Part shown: in pieces, positions 10,040 to 21,837 of the stretch
Layout: each line of letters begins with the position of its first letter
Numbering within the stretch: the stretch's first letter is position 1
Assembly: GCA_015183035.1 (NCBI GenBank)
Contig: JACZZP010000007.1
Location: 620,001 to 684,000 of the forward strand
Length of the DNA: 64,000 bases
Source of the DNA: Meloidogyne chitwoodi
Lineage: Eukaryota > Nematoda > Chromadorea > Rhabditida > Meloidogynidae
Reading direction: 5' to 3'
Made by a program: the position numbers and the translations under genes
Notes under the pieces: model-generated
Seen by the model: the letters and a program-made list of their open reading frames with translations, nothing else
Database searches by the model: none
Told to the model about the DNA's origin: nothing

Positions 10040-10249
10040 GTAATTAAAATAAAAAGGAGAGAGTGGAGTTTATTATAATAATAAAAAAATAAATAATAAT
10101 AACGACGTAAATTAAAAAATTAAATTTATACCTCAAAAGTCTGAGTCAAGTTGTGTTACAAATAATCCAAAGACAACATCAACAGGGGAAAAATTCTTAA
10201 AATTAGATTACTATACAATACTTAGGAGTTAGAAATTTAATTTAATTTT

Positions 10250-10640
10250 TTCATTTCTTAAATATGCATTAAGTCAGTGAAATGCATTATAATGGGAAAA
10301 AAAGTCATCCAATTTTTCACTCAAGCCCTCCTTTTAGTAATTTTTTTCCGGCAACAATTGAACTGTGAAATCAGATTTTGATGCAAAAAGCAAGCATATT
10401 GTTACACAAAGGCGTCGTGCTTCAAAGATTGGGATTCAGCATCTAGGATGATAGAAAAATGCTAAAAAAATCAAAAGAAAAAAATAAGTTAAAAATCTGT
10501 CTTAAATTTAAATAACTTTGTTGAAAAATTATTAAAAATAATTGATTTTTACTTTTTTAAAATCAAAATTTTTATTCAAAAAATATTAAAAAAATCAAAT
10601 ATACTTATATGGAATTGATTTTTTGAAAAACAATGTCAAA
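10250..10640 (+). repeat. Dispersed repeat R1, copy 1
   Basis: Matches 50080-50500 over nearly its whole length, for example CACTCAAGCCCTCC, GGCAACAATTGAACTG, and a shared CTTCAAAGATTGGGATTCAG. Shorter related copies are at 19316-19480 and 55790-56010. No coding potential is common to the copies, so it is probably a non-autonomous element or solo LTR. Confidence 0.7.
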
Positions 10641-10788
10641 CCCCTTGAGGTGGAACGTGGGAGAAATTACTAAATGAATTAGTTATTAAATAACAGAAAC
10701 CTTCATTCTAAAAAATAAGTTAAATTATGCTGAAAAGGAAAAGAAATATTTATTCTGTTAGAAGAAATTGGAGAATAAATGCATATAA

Positions 10789-10980
10789 TCTATTGAAGAA
10801 TTAAAGAATGAAAAAATAAAATTTTGTTATGTGGGCAGTACTGATTATTGGTCTGGTAGATTATCAAACTATAAAACTGATATAAACATTGGCAACAATA
10901 AAAAACAAGAATTTTGTTTTTTTTCAAAACATACATCAAGAATTGGCGCGATTATTATATTCAAGGCACCGATCTATTAA
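10789..10980 (+). pseudogene. GIY-YIG nuclease-like fragment, copy 1 (frameshifted)
   Basis: A 63-codon open stretch with KIKFCYVGSTDYWSGRLSNY followed by KTDINIGNNKK. YVGST, an arginine about five residues on, and a following K-DI are the arrangement of the YIG half of GIY-YIG nuclease domains (the Arg is catalytic in the family). The GIY half is not visible upstream, where a stop immediately precedes the frame. Compared with the copy at 45823-45993, a small indel near 10920 shifts the C-terminal end. The two copies differ at several third codon positions, suggesting descent from a coding ancestor. Confidence 0.45.
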
Positions 10981-10984
10981 TGTA

Positions 10985-13427
10985 ATAATAATAAAGTCTA
11001 ACTAATCCTCTATCGTTATTTTCCAGTTTTAATTAATAATATTAAAAACACATTTATTATAAATTCGAAAAATTTATTAATTAAATAAAATTCATTAAAA
11101 TTAAAGAAAATTTATGTCGTGACATGTAAAAAAGTATAATTTTAAAAAAGTAATTTATTTTTATTAATATTGTTTATATTTTAAAAAATAAACTTAAAAA
11201 TAATTTTTAAAAATTTAAATATTTTTATGTTAAAAGTTCATATCCGATTTATAAGAATTTTTATAAAATTTATTAATTTAAAATTGATTACTTTAAATGT
11301 TGCATGGCAGCAGAGCATAGCTACATACTTATATTACAGTAAAGTAGAATTTTGTTTGAGGTTATGCCACAAAGAAGGTAGTCAAACGTGCCAAATTTAC
11401 AATTATTATAATACTAAATAATTGTTTTATTGATAAATATGTGAAATTATTAATTAGTAGGATGTCCCCCACCCTTATATTTAAATGTGTAACTCAAAAA
11501 TATTAAAAAATGAAATACTTTTAAATTTTTTAAACTCTGACAAACATTTCTTTGTCGAAGGATTGTTTTCATGTAAAGTATGTGAGTGAAAAATTAAAAA
11601 GTAGATGAAAAGCGCGCAACTCTGAAGTAAGGAGAATTGTCAAATAAACTTCTTGCTCCAAATACGATGTTATTTTCTTCTCCTTTCATTCATTTATTTC
11701 TTTTTTATTTGTTTTTTTAAATTTTTGAAATTTTTACTAAATGTTTAATATTTAAAATTTATTTAGTTATCATAAAAAATAATAAAATTTTAAAAATTGT
11801 TAAATGGTATTAAAATAAGAATTTTATTAAATTTTTATTAAAACCTTGTAATCGTGCATACTTTAATAATTTTCTAAAAAATATTTTTTTAATATTAAAA
11901 AACATTTTAAAATTTAAACTCATTTTTTGATAGAATTATTTTTTTATTATTTAATTTATTTTATTTTTTAATAATAATTTTATATTGGACAACATTTGAG
12001 CCTGTTAGATTTAATTTTTTACTCGTTGATTGGTTCCTCCAGCTAATTTTTTATAATTAAATTCTAAAATCTCATCGATTTCCTACTCCTCCTATTTTCA
12101 CCCAAGCCACTTTTCCTGCTCGTCAACTTACACATACCTGCTCAAAAGATGACCCTCTCTTTTTAACTCTGAAATCTATTTTTCCATCAATACTTAAATT
12201 TTTCCTATCCCTCCATATATATTTTTTCTTCATATTCCACCTTTTGCCTATAATCCCTCGTACATTTATAATTAAATTTCATATTATTTTAATTAATAAT
12301 ATAAAGTATAAATATATTTTAAAAATATAAATAAAAAATATTATTTTAATTAAAAAATATCAATTATAAATATATAATATTTTATAAAAATATAGATAGA
12401 ATTAAAAATGTAAATTATAAATATATTTAAAATATATAATTTACATTCAAAACAATTTTTTCACCAGTGAACCGAGCTCCAGTTACTCAAATTATAACTG
12501 AAAAAATCATATTTATGAAGATTCTGGACAGTTTGAAGGGATATTGAGTTAGAAAGTGATTCTGATTAAGTAGAAAATGTCAGTCGCGCGCAGATTACCA
12601 AACAAATTAATAAAAAAAAATAAAAATTAAATAAATTCTGTGCTATTATAGTAAAGCGAACAAGCATCTGAAGACACCGACTTTTCTAATTGCTACGATG
12701 ACGTTCAATGTGGATTTGATCTCTAAGGTTTATATTTTCTACAAATATGCAGTTAAATTAGGGACTTCAAATTAAACAAGATAGTAATCCCAAGCATTAC
12801 ACATTAATATGTAAAAACTTTAATGAAAAAACATAGTTAAATTCTCATGAATGGAAAGGAAAAGTCAATAACTAATATTTTAATATATAAAGTTAATCAT
12901 TCTATCTTTTTATTTTCATTCAAAAAAAAAACTATACATCTAAAAACTATCTGATTCAATTGCGAACTAGAGCCATCGAAAATTTAATTTTTTTATTATT
13001 CACAAGCTAAAACAAGAATAATTGTTGAAAGTGCAATTGGCATTTTAAAAATGCTTTGGATGCATATCTTTTTATGTGTATATCTTTTATTTTCAAAGAA
13101 ATATGAGTAAATATTAGCAGCCTGGCCAGCTTCTTTTTTTCTTTCATTTGAGCAGTTTGCAAATTAAAAACCAAATTCTTGCGCGCTTAAATAATAAGAA
13201 TAAATAAATAATAATAATATATAAATAAACTTATATTTAAAATATCTTTCAGAAATCGTGAAGTATTTAATTTTAATTTTCGTCTAAATTTTGGTTGCAG
13301 CTTCTTCTTAAATCATATACCGGTATTTTATTTAAAATATTTTAAATATAATCTTTAATATAAAATAAAATATAAACCTTAATATTAATTTAAACTGATA
13401 AATATTTTTAAGAAAATTTAAATTTAG
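10985..13427. other. AT-rich region with repeats and weak exon-like islands
   Basis: 11105-11300 is a dispersed repeat shared with 51440-51620. 12080-12250 is pyrimidine-rich on the plus strand; on the minus strand it is an open stretch of about 50 codons (WNMKKKYIWRDRKNLSIDGK) ending at a GTATGTG donor. 12476-12550 (acceptor TTTTTTCACCAG) and 12655-12728 (acidic SEQASEDTDFSNCYDD, then TAA) are open plus-strand islands that might be exons of one gene. None is strong enough to call. Confidence 0.3.
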
Positions 13428-13640
13428 GAGTCCTTTTTATCCGAAGAGGCAAAAGAAAAATTAAAAATAATTATAGGTAAGAAAAGCGAAGCGTTTGTAG
13501 GTAAACAAGGAAATATGGAATACTTTAAAGGATCAATAATGCATAAAATCGATTTAATTGACGAAAAGAAGGTAGTGCAACAGAGTCGAGTCCCACCAGG
13601 ACTTCAGGATGAAGTCCATAATCAAATTCATGAAATGTAA
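13428..13640 (+). pseudogene. pol: Ty3/gypsy pol fragment (protease-RT linker and RT N-terminus)
   Basis: Seventy open codons after an AG acceptor-like site, ending TAA. The frame reads FKGSIMHKIDLIDEKKVVQQ then SRVPPGLQDEVHNQIHEM. The order 'H-I-L-D ... R-(V/P)-P-P ... EV--QI--M' is the conserved lead-in to the reverse transcriptase palm of Ty3/gypsy elements. It stops just where the RT core (LxxGxIxPSxSPWASP-type) would begin. No RT catalytic residues are present. Other pieces of a similar element follow at 14975 and 15658 but in a non-canonical order. Confidence 0.7.
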
Positions 13641-14740
13641 AGAAAAAAGTAATTAGACACAACAACAAATGAAAATTTGTCTTATTTAGTTCATTTATGT
13701 TTGCAAAAAATGGAATTACTAATTATAAAAAATTGTAAATTTTGTTAAAAATGTTAAAAAAAATGTTCAGGGTAAATTTTTAAACTTTATATTATTAATA
13801 ACAAAATTAAAAAAGATACGGAAATTAAAGACATGTTTGAAAAAATGTTATTAAACGAAACAATTATTAAAAATAATTCGCAGAACAAAAATCTCTGGAT
13901 TGGTTCTTATAAATTAAACTACGAAAAAAAATAAACGGAGCAGAATAAAAATGGTTCAATTCAATTATTACAATCAACAAAATAAATTTAAAATTAAAAC
14001 ATCTTTAGATTCGTGATATAAAAGAACTTTTTTTATTTCTTATTGGGATTATATATTTATGCTAATGTGTTAAAACTTAAATAATTAAAAATAAAGATAA
14101 TTAATTAATTAATAAATAAATATATACGTTTAAAAATAGAAAAAAATAAAAGTACAAGGTTAGTAAAAATTATATAAATAAAAGAAAAAGATATATGTAA
14201 ACAAAATAATAAATTTCTTGGACTAAAATTAGAAAAAAGAGGAAAAAACGTGTAAAATAATAAAATAAAATTAAACAATAAACAACTGGTGTATGGCCGT
14301 TCTTAGATTCAAAAAACCCTAATATAATCTATGTATAAATTTATTTTTACAACCGTGCAAGAATTATAATAAAATAAATATTATATAAATTAGATATTAA
14401 TAAAAATAATTTTAAATGATAAAATATAGTAAAACAAAAATTTATTAAAATAAATATTCTAAAAATTAGATTTTTATAAAAATAATTATTAATAATAATT
14501 ATTTATAAAAATTAATTTCCACAAAAATACACAATTAGGCGTAGTGTCGAGCGTGATTAGTTTTGAGGAAAACTTCAATAAATAATGGAGGGAAGGGTGG
14601 AGGCACACTATTTAACAATTAAGAAGCCATACACAGACAACTTGACCTATTATTTACTATTCATTTTTCCCTTTTCATTCAGATTATTTCAAATTATTTT
14701 CCCTAGGCAACTTTTTAAATATTTAATGGTAAATACCTAT
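13641..14740. other. AT-rich, nothing recognised
   Basis: Poly-A/T rich with no open frame above background. 14540-14700 is slightly more balanced (AGGAAAACTTC, GGAGGGAAGGGTGGAGGC) but has stops in all plus frames and no repeat partner that I saw. Confidence 0.4.
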
Positions 14741-14744
14741 GAGA

Positions 14745-15060
14745 AAGGTTTGTAAGCTGCTAGCAACCATTTGATAATACTTAAGAACAAAAAATATTTT
14801 TATAAAATTATAAAATTACCAATTCGAAATATAAATGTTATGTAAGTGCTTGAAACAACACGAGATCTATAATCATACATATATATAATTTAAAATTTTA
14901 AATAATTAATTTAAACTAACACTTTTGTGTAAACTCGGGTAATCTGTCGTTTATTATAGCATTCAATTCTTTAGGAGCATGTCGCAGACCCACAAGCAAA
15001 GACTTCTGAAAACATAGCGGTATTTGCAGAGTTAATTACTCAATTGGTGGACAAAAGGTT
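14745..15060 (+). repeat. Gypsy-derived repeat, copy 1
   Basis: Matches 48830-49065 from AAATGTTAT through GTGCTTGAA, CGAGATCTATAA, a shared AT-rich stretch and CTTTTGTGTAAAC into the gag fragment. Both copies carry the same non-coding leader and gag start, so they are copies of one retroelement. Confidence 0.75.
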
Positions 15061-15160
15061 CCCTGATTCTGCGGGATTTAACGCTGACATACGCCGGGAT
15101 ATGACAATTGATCTTTTTTGCGAGGGATTAAAAATAAACATGCGAGAGCAACTCATGTAG
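14975..15160 (+). pseudogene. gag: Ty3/gypsy Gag fragment
   Basis: Sixty-one open codons follow a CTTTAG acceptor-like site. They include FAELITQLVDKRFPDSAGF, then IRRDMTIDLFCEGLKINM and REQLM before TAG. The pattern (aromatic-A-ELI--LVDKAFPD ... R--M-ID-F--GLK--MRE-L) is the C-terminal half of a retrotransposon capsid domain. The composition contrasts strongly with the AT-rich flanks. A frameshifted second copy lies at 48968-49065. Confidence 0.7.
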
Positions 15161-15299
15161 AAGAATATGTTCCTTTTTTGTTTTGATGATTGTGTTTTAA
15201 TTTCTTGACCTTTTAATTTATACCAAGATTCAATATCGGGTGAAAATCAAGTAAATATGGAGGATAGGAGAGGAGGAGGCGGAGCTATAATTTTGAAAA

Positions 15300-15420
15300 A
15301 TTTACTAATTTAAGATAAACCAAACAACAAAAGTCCACAAATAGTATTCAACGGATATCTTATCCACATGGCTCAGCCAATATAGAAAAATTCAACAGCT
15401 CCCAAATTTGCTCGTACACT
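15300..15420 (+). other. Coding-like relic, possibly FLYWCH-type
   Basis: One frame reads KPNNKSPQIVFNGYLIHMAQ before a TAG. The '(I/V)VF-GY-(I/Y)HM' core resembles the first strand of FLYWCH zinc fingers, which often accompany Mutator-like transposases, but the WxC and C-x-H parts are absent. Weak. Confidence 0.2.
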
Positions 15421-15479
15421 TCAAAAATAATAAAAACACTATATTTATATAAATTTTTTAAATTATCTATAAAATTTTA

Positions 15480-15600
15480 AGAATTTAATTTTAAATGTTA
15501 CGAAATTTATTTGTTGATGAAATTGATAACATCTATTTAATATTTTTATTTTCAATTTGTTCATTTAGATATGCGCCAAAATCGAGCTCGTAGATGCAGG
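15480..15600 (+). repeat. Retroelement leader repeat, copy 1
   Basis: Matches 28679-28795: shared TTACGAAATTTATTTGTTGA, then AACATCTATTTAAT and an ATGCG(C/T)CAAA start-like codon block (15571 and 28771). The shared ATG is followed by MRQ(N/I)(R/L)AR in both, perhaps a Gag N-terminus. Confidence 0.65.
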
Positions 15601-15657
15601 ATTTTATAAAATAATAATTTTTTATAATATTTCTCTTTTAATAAATATTTTCTTCAA

Positions 15658-15780
15658 GTCTGTATTTTAAAAGATGCCTGGAAAGGCATTGGAAATAGAA
15701 CACCCCAATGTAACCAAGCGCAGCAAAAATATGCGCCAGCAGAAATAGAAGCATTAGAGTGCCCTTTAAATTCCTTTTAA
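15658..15780 (+). pseudogene. pol: Ty3/gypsy RNase H fragment, internally deleted
   Basis: Open stretch reading VCILKDAWKGIGNRTPQCNQ then AQQKYAPAEIEALECPLNSF and TAA. 'KDA--GIG' corresponds to the first catalytic Asp motif of RNase H (TDAS--GIGAVL) and 'SRTL--AQ-KYAP-EIEALA' to the second motif with its Glu. The normal ~20-residue spacer between them is missing, so the piece is a deleted relic. Confidence 0.65.
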
Positions 15781-16092
15781 TGTATATAAAATAATCATTA
15801 TCAAAAAATATAAATTATGTGTAAATACAGAGATTGTGAGAGGTCAAAGTATATGCATATAGAGCACATAATTTATAAAACTGTATTCTTGCCGTTTAGC
15901 ATTGATTAAAATAAATGATACTTAATTTAAAATTAATAAATTAAAGAATAACGATAATTTAATTTTTTCATTACAATAATATAAAAAAATTAGTTGAGAT
16001 TTTGAAAAAAAGCTGCTATTTTTAATCATTCGATTTTGACTATCAAGGACTACTTGATATGTACATGCATAATTAAAAATAAATTTTAATTT

Positions 16093-16347
16093 ATGATAAT
16101 CGCCCTGTGTTCCAAAAAGGAATGCAAGGCTGACGAATTTTGCCTATATGTAATAGATGGCTACTTATGCAAGAAACTCGAAAAAACTGCCGCAATTAAT
16201 GTCTTACACATCCGCCGCCTTTGGTGCCATTTAGTCTTCCTGTCCTTTAATTTTTATTCTTTAAACAAACGAGTAGAGCCACGCAAAGCGAAAATGGAAA
16301 TGAAAGAAATCAGCAACAACATAATGGCAATAATTTTTTCATTTTAA
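16093..16347 (+). CDS. Candidate small ORF with a cysteine cluster
   Basis: An 84-codon frame from ATG 16093. The N-terminal third, CSKKECKADEFCLYVIDGYL followed by C, has spacing C-x4-C-x5-C-x8-C and could be half of an EGF-like or other secreted cysteine domain. The rest is hydrophobic and then basic (KRVEPRKAKMEMKEISNN). There is no signal peptide at this ATG, so it may be an internal exon; an upstream acceptor was not obvious. GC content is above that of the flanks. It could pair with the cysteine-containing exon at 17165-17232. Confidence 0.3.
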   Translation: MIIALCSKKECKADEFCLYVIDGYLCKKLEKTAAINVLHIRRLWCHLVFLSFNFYSLNKRVEPRKAKMEMKEISNNIMAIIFSF

Positions 16348-17164
16348 TACATATATTATCACAAATTTATTAAAAAAATTTTTTTTAATTTCAAAACTTA
16401 AAAACATTTGTGTTAAAATCAATTTAAAATTTAATTTAATCTATTATTAAATATTATATTAAACGTAATTCTTTTCAATACAAATTAAAATTTAATTATA
16501 ATTCATTTAAAATTTTATAAAAGCCTTTATAAATAACTTTGTTGAGACTTGTACAATTATAATTAAATTTTTATAAAAATAATTAAAAAAAATAAAATAG
16601 TTTAATTATATTGATTTATTACGAAAAAATATGGCGTTCCAAAAAATAAAATAGTTATTCTCACACTATAAAAGTGAAATATATCTGTTAAATGTTGTTT
16701 GTTTATTGCTTTTCATGCAGCGCTTCAAGGTGTAGCGGAAATGACAACTTGCTTTCTAAAATTTATTAATATTTTATTTTGATGAATTAGTAAGAAATTT
16801 ATATATTAAAAAAATTTATTTAATTCATTAAAAAATTAATCCAGAACATAAACGAAAGATGATAAATTAATTATCATGCGAAAAACATAAAAAAATTAAC
16901 ATCTGCGTAAATTTAAAAAATAAATTAAAAAATTTAAGATTAAAAAATAATAAATAAATATAAATAAATTTTAAAAAATTCTGAATTATTTAAGAAAAAT
17001 AAGAATTGTTCAGAACAAATCAGAAATATAAATAAATAAATTTTAAAAAAATCAGGATTTTTCAGAAAAAATAAGAATTTGATCCAGCCATAATATTCCA
17101 TGGAGTAAAAATTGTTATGTAAATGTTATTATATTATATTTGTAAAATATACTAATTATTCTAG

Positions 17165-17232
17165 GTTAACGGCAAAATTTGTTATCAAAATGGAGATTTG
17201 GAATATACATGCCCCCATCGTTTTCCGATATG
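17165..17232 (+). CDS. Candidate 68-nt internal exon with cysteines
   Basis: Bounded by acceptor TTATTCTAG and donor GTTAAGT. It reads VNGKICYQNGDLEYTCPHRF then PI without a stop. The next ~950 bp are AT-rich and then a terminal-exon-like segment appears at 18200. Family unknown. Confidence 0.35.
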
Positions 17233-18199
17233 GTTAAGTATTTGGTTCATTTAAGTTTTTATTTCTTTAAGATTGTACTTCTTGCATTTTAATAAAAGAA
17301 ACATACGGTACTTAGGCATTCAGCATAGAAAAAGCACATTACTTTATACAATGCCTCAGGGGAAGGCAAAAAGGACAAAACCATACTCTAATAAAGTTTG
17401 CTCAAAACATACTTTAAATTGAAACAGCGGGATAAACAAGTGTTTCCCGATGGATTAGAAAGGAAAAGGATAATGTGATTTAGAAGTGAACAACTTCTAA
17501 ATAAATCCAGGGCAATGTTATAAATTTGAAATATATTTAATTCAGAAAAATTGAATAAGACAGTTAAAATTATTTTTTAGAAACAATTAGTATTCTTTAA
17601 AAGATAATTAATTTTTAAACTCAAACTTTAAATATTTTTTACTCTTAATTGTAAATGAAATAAAAACGATTTAATATACATACTTATACATTATTTATTT
17701 TGTCTTTATGAAATATAAAAAGGTTTGAAAGAAATTTAGAAAAATCAAGAATGAGCATTTTGTTCCTTAAAAATTTTCCTTGAATATTCCTTTTGATTTT
17801 TTTGTTTTGTTAGTAAATAGCCAAAAAGTTAGAAATAAAAGTTATATCCAATGTCCAAAATAATAAAAAGTTGCACATTAAACAATTACCATTTAGTCAC
17901 TCCAGTTAAAATAAAAACAAATTATATTTAAAATATTTGGCAAAAATTAATGCTTTTAAGTCAAAATCTTGTTATTTTTCTTAAAGAGGGGAATTAAATT
18001 CAGGATATTTTTCTTTGAACCAAGTAATTGTTTTATATATAAAAAAGTGCAAAAATTTTGAAAAATAAGCGTTATTTATAATTAAATACATAAAATTAAT
18101 TACTTATTGCATTAGAATTTCTTAATTTTTTACTTTTTTATCAAAATGTTTATTTTGTGAAAGGAACAACTGACACCAATTTTTTATATTTTTATGTAG
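17233..18199. other. AT-rich, intron-like
   Basis: A purine-rich stretch at 17300-17500 has stops in all plus frames. The remainder is AT-rich. Nothing else seen. Confidence 0.4.
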
Positions 18200-18313
18200 C
18201 TTTTTACTTGTTTAAAGCGTCGTCAAGGCGAAGATATTGAGCAATTAGCTGATCGCGTTTATGGAATTGTACCGCGCATATCAAGGCCTAAACACAATTT
18301 TAATAGACTTTAA
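18200..18313 (+). CDS. Terminal-exon-like segment (host tail or retroelement Gag relic)
   Basis: Follows acceptor TTTTTATGTAG, stays open for 37 codons and ends in TAA (18311-18313). It reads LFTCLKRRQGEDIEQLADRV then YGIVPRISRPKHNFNRL. An AATAAA lies near 18474. Two readings are possible. 'RRQGEDIEQLADRV' matches the '(K)RRQ-GE-(I/L)--LA--(V/I)R' stretch common in Gag capsids, which would fit the gypsy debris upstream. Alternatively it is the cytoplasmic tail of a host protein whose earlier exons include 17165-17232. Confidence 0.4.
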   Translation, partial: LFTCLKRRQGEDIEQLADRVYGIVPRISRPKHNFNRL

Positions 18314-20600
18314 AATCCATATTCATAATCCCTAATGATTGAATAACTTTTTAAGAGTTTTAATTTTCAAAATATTAATTTTTTACTGGTGATCCACGTT
18401 CTAATTATTGAAACGTTTAGATATCCGCTCGATTTTTTGTAAACATTTATTGTTTTAATAATTTTGAATTGAAATAAAAACCCATTGTTCATTTTAATGA
18501 GTTGTTCTTTTACCCGGTTTACATGTGGACAAAATGTCTGACCTTTGTATAAAAATTTATAAATATTTTTAGTTTATTTAAGATAAATATCATACATCGA
18601 ACAGATCAAAGATGTTAAAGTTCCTTCTTTTTACTCACATAAATATTTAAAAATTATTTTCAAAAAAATCCTTAAATTTATATTTATAAAAATTATTAAT
18701 GTCTTATATTCCAACTATAATTAATTTGGTTATTATATTGATGTGTAAATGTTCTTATACGAATAATGTTTGTATTAGACCGCATGGCCTTAAGTCACCG
18801 GTAGAAAGAATTATTTATGAATTTCACTAATTTTCTTCAAAATCCAAATGAAATTTGTGACAATAAAATTAATAACTACTTTATAATTATATTGTCATAA
18901 GTAGGTTTATAGTATTCTATAAAAATATTTTCAACAAATTTTTAGATTCTAATTCTATTTGGTCTTAAATTGAAATTTGTAGTATTATAGTTTTAATGAG
19001 AAAAACTTTGATTGTGTAAAAATGATTGTGAAGGCAAGTCTTCAAATTTGTCAATATATTTTAAATATAGGAGAAATTCTAATAAATAAGTAGACAGAAT
19101 TAAAGGAACTCCGTGAGTTGTATCAACTTTATTATTTAAAGGCAATAAATTCTTTCATTCAGCAAATAGTACGCACTTTTGGGGGATAAAAAAGAAACTC
19201 TGAAATTAGTCAGAATGAAGTATATACCACGTCAGAGATTTGACTATGTCATACCAGTTAATGATATATAATTATCGATTACTTGTAAAAATTAAATTTT
19301 AATCTTTTATTTTTTAATTTTAAGAATACAATACCCATTATGTTAAACGTATACAAAGAAGGATATAGGTCCGCCAGTACCCCTCATTTTCGTTTACTCG
19401 AATTTTTCACGCAAGCCCACTCTTTCGGTAATTTTTTTCCAGCATATCATTGAAGCAGCAAGATTTGCTGAGTGGAGAACAAAAAATAATTAATAATTAA
19501 ATTTATTGATAATGAATAGCGAATCATATAATCAAATATTATTTAATAAATAGATATATTTAATTAAATATTCAGAAAAAATTATAAATGCTTCAATCTT
19601 AATTAAAGATGCTTGGCTTGTAAACTTATTAATGAGTTATTTTAAGTATTTGGAATTTTTATTGAAATATTATTTAAGTATTATTAATATCATTTTCTAA
19701 AAATTACTATTCTTCATCATTTTCCATACAATCAACACCTTCTAGTTAATGAAATATGGAGCTAACTTATTTTATCCATTTATATTACCTTAGACCAACA
19801 GAAATCGAAAGATGGTGATCAACTGATTACAATATTGAGCTTTTTAATATTTGAAGATTTATAATAGTATGGTGAAAGTAAAGGAAAAATCTTTGGATTC
19901 TTTACGGATAGATTCATATTTTCTAATCTGACAGAAAAAATTAAAAAATATAAAACATGTTTTTCATAATGGAAACCTAAACTTATCTATAAAAGAAAAT
20001 GTTAAATGTATTTAATAAATTGTTTTACTGATAGCACCGGATGGTTGTTGATCTTACAACACAAGGAATGGGACATAGAAATGGAAGAATTTCTGTGACT
20101 TTATATTAACATAACAAATTAGGCATTGTTACTGAAATCATTAATCTTCCACTATTTTTAATTAAAAATTTTATATCAAAAGAATAGAAACCGCGAGAGA
20201 TATTTTAAGCCTTTATATAGATAACCTGTTCCTTTAACTTTTTTCCCTTTGTTAACAGAGAAAACTCATTACAAGGGCATTTAAAAAATTTTTATTACGA
20301 AAATTTTCAAAAAATAAAATTGTAAAAAGAAAGATCAAAGGAAAAATGAAAAATGAAGTTCATTTTAAAAAAGCCTTTTAAAGCGTGGCGCGCATGTGCT
20401 GCATGTAGGAAGGCATGGCTACAGAAAAGCTGTAAATTATTTAAAAAAATTTTATAACAAATAAATAATATAAAAATAATTTTTTTAATTTAAAATTTTA
20501 AATATAAACCTTAAAAATTACGAAAAATAGTGTTGGACGATAAGGTGAAAAAAGACGTGATTAGCTGTTTTTTAAAAATAAAATGTTTTTGAATTTAAAA
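18314..20600. other. AT-rich region with one dispersed repeat
   Basis: 19316-19480 is a partial copy of the R1-type repeat (AATACAATACCCATTATG, CGTTTACTCGAATTTTTCAC) shared with 55790-56010. 20033-20100 follows a TACTGATAG site and reads TGWLLILQHKEWDIEMEEFL before TGA, a weak exon candidate. The rest shows nothing. Confidence 0.35.
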
Positions 20601-20609
20601 CAAAATTAT

Positions 20610-20740
20610 TTTTAGTTCTTTTTAAAACAACAAAAAATCAAAAACAACAACAAAAACCAGGAGATCCAAATTTGGAAATGAAGATTATTCATCTGAAGAA
20701 GTCATTTCTCCATTTCTACGCCGAGCTCATTTTATTCTTG
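20610..20740 (+). repeat. Dispersed repeat R2, copy 1
   Basis: About 120 bp nearly identical to 60575-60695 (AACAACAAAAAATCAAAAAC, CCAGGAGATCCAAATTTGG, CGCCGAGCTCATTTTATTCT). In copy 2 one frame reads EMEDYSSEEVISPFLRRAHF, but copy 1 lacks one base in GAAATGAAG, so that frame is broken here. Confidence 0.75.
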
Positions 20741-20744
20741 CCAG

Positions 20745-21710
20745 TTAACTGAAAGCCCTATATTCAATAGAAAAATCTTCAAAGTCGACTTTAAAAATTA
20801 TTTTTAAATTAAATTTAAATTATTTTAAAAATATTACATTATAGATTGAAAATTATTTCAGTATAAAAATAATTAACTTTCAAAATTAAAATCTAATCAA
20901 CTCCATTACTTTTAAAATCTGTAATATAAAATTAAAATTAATTACGCAAAAATTGCTTGACTTATCAATTACCTCTCTTAAAATCTAATCTAGACATATA
21001 CTTAATTTTCATCATAATGCCGTTAAATATTTCAGATTAATTAAGAGACAAAACTCTTGCAAAATTAAAATAATTGGCTTATTGGGGTACCAAGCAACAG
21101 TATTATTTATTATAGCAGTAAAATTTGCTGAGTGGAAAACAAAAACAGGAAAAAGCTTATATTTGTTTTTTAGTTTTATACATGATTTACTATTTTTAAA
21201 AATATTTAGATAGTACAAGTTGTGCATCAACAAAAAAGAGAATCCTAAAAAACAATTAAATTAATTATAATAAAAAAGTAAACTTTATAAAGAATAAAAA
21301 AGAAAAATTATTATAATTTTGATGAAACAAACAAATGGATATGAGAAATGTATGAAGTTAAATATTCAAAAAATTATAAAGCCGCATTATTCGTGAAAAT
21401 GATAATCCCAATAGGAAGAGCATCAAATTAATTTAAAATATAAGCATATACAATTTAATTAATTAAAAATATTTCAAGATTTACACTATAAATTTGATTA
21501 AACTTAGCAATTATTTCCTTAATTAAAAAATAATTTTTCAGATATTTTTGTCTAAATTTTTTTTGGGATTTTAAAATTATTTTCATTAACGAGAGCATAT
21601 TTGATAAAGAACGACATAGAACCACACGCTAAAGATTGTGATAAGTACGACTGAAACAAAATTTTTTATTTTTAATGAATTTTTTATTTATATTTACCTG
21701 GAGTCATAGC
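20745..21710. other. AT-rich, nothing recognised
   Basis: 21090-21150 shares GCAGTAAAATTTGCTGAGTG with the repeat near 19460, in the same orientation. No gene seen. Confidence 0.4.
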
Positions 21711-21712
21711 AG

Positions 21713-21837
21713 AAGACCGCTCCCAGGCCCTATCATTCCCGTTTCTGAATAAGGACATACCTATTCTCCTCCTTCATACTCCAGAAAAAGATGACAGTGA
21801 CTATCATTCATTTTCTAGGCACAACCATTATAGTTGA
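21713..21837 (+). CDS. Candidate terminal exon, unknown protein
   Basis: After GGAGTCATAGCAG the sequence stays open to TGA (21835-21837), reading EDRSQALSFPFLNKDIPILL then LHTPEKDDSDYHSFSRHNHY S. It is markedly GC-richer than its surroundings, and an AATAAA occurs about 15 bp after the stop, as in a compact nematode 3' end. The hydrophilic tail has no domain. The open frame extends a little upstream of the acceptor (PGVIA), so the exact exon start is uncertain. Confidence 0.4.

Noticed and set aside
12080..12250. Open minus-strand stretch of about 50 codons with a GTATGTG donor
   Set aside because: It is a polypurine/polypyrimidine tract with low complexity; an open frame is expected by chance and no acceptor bounds it.
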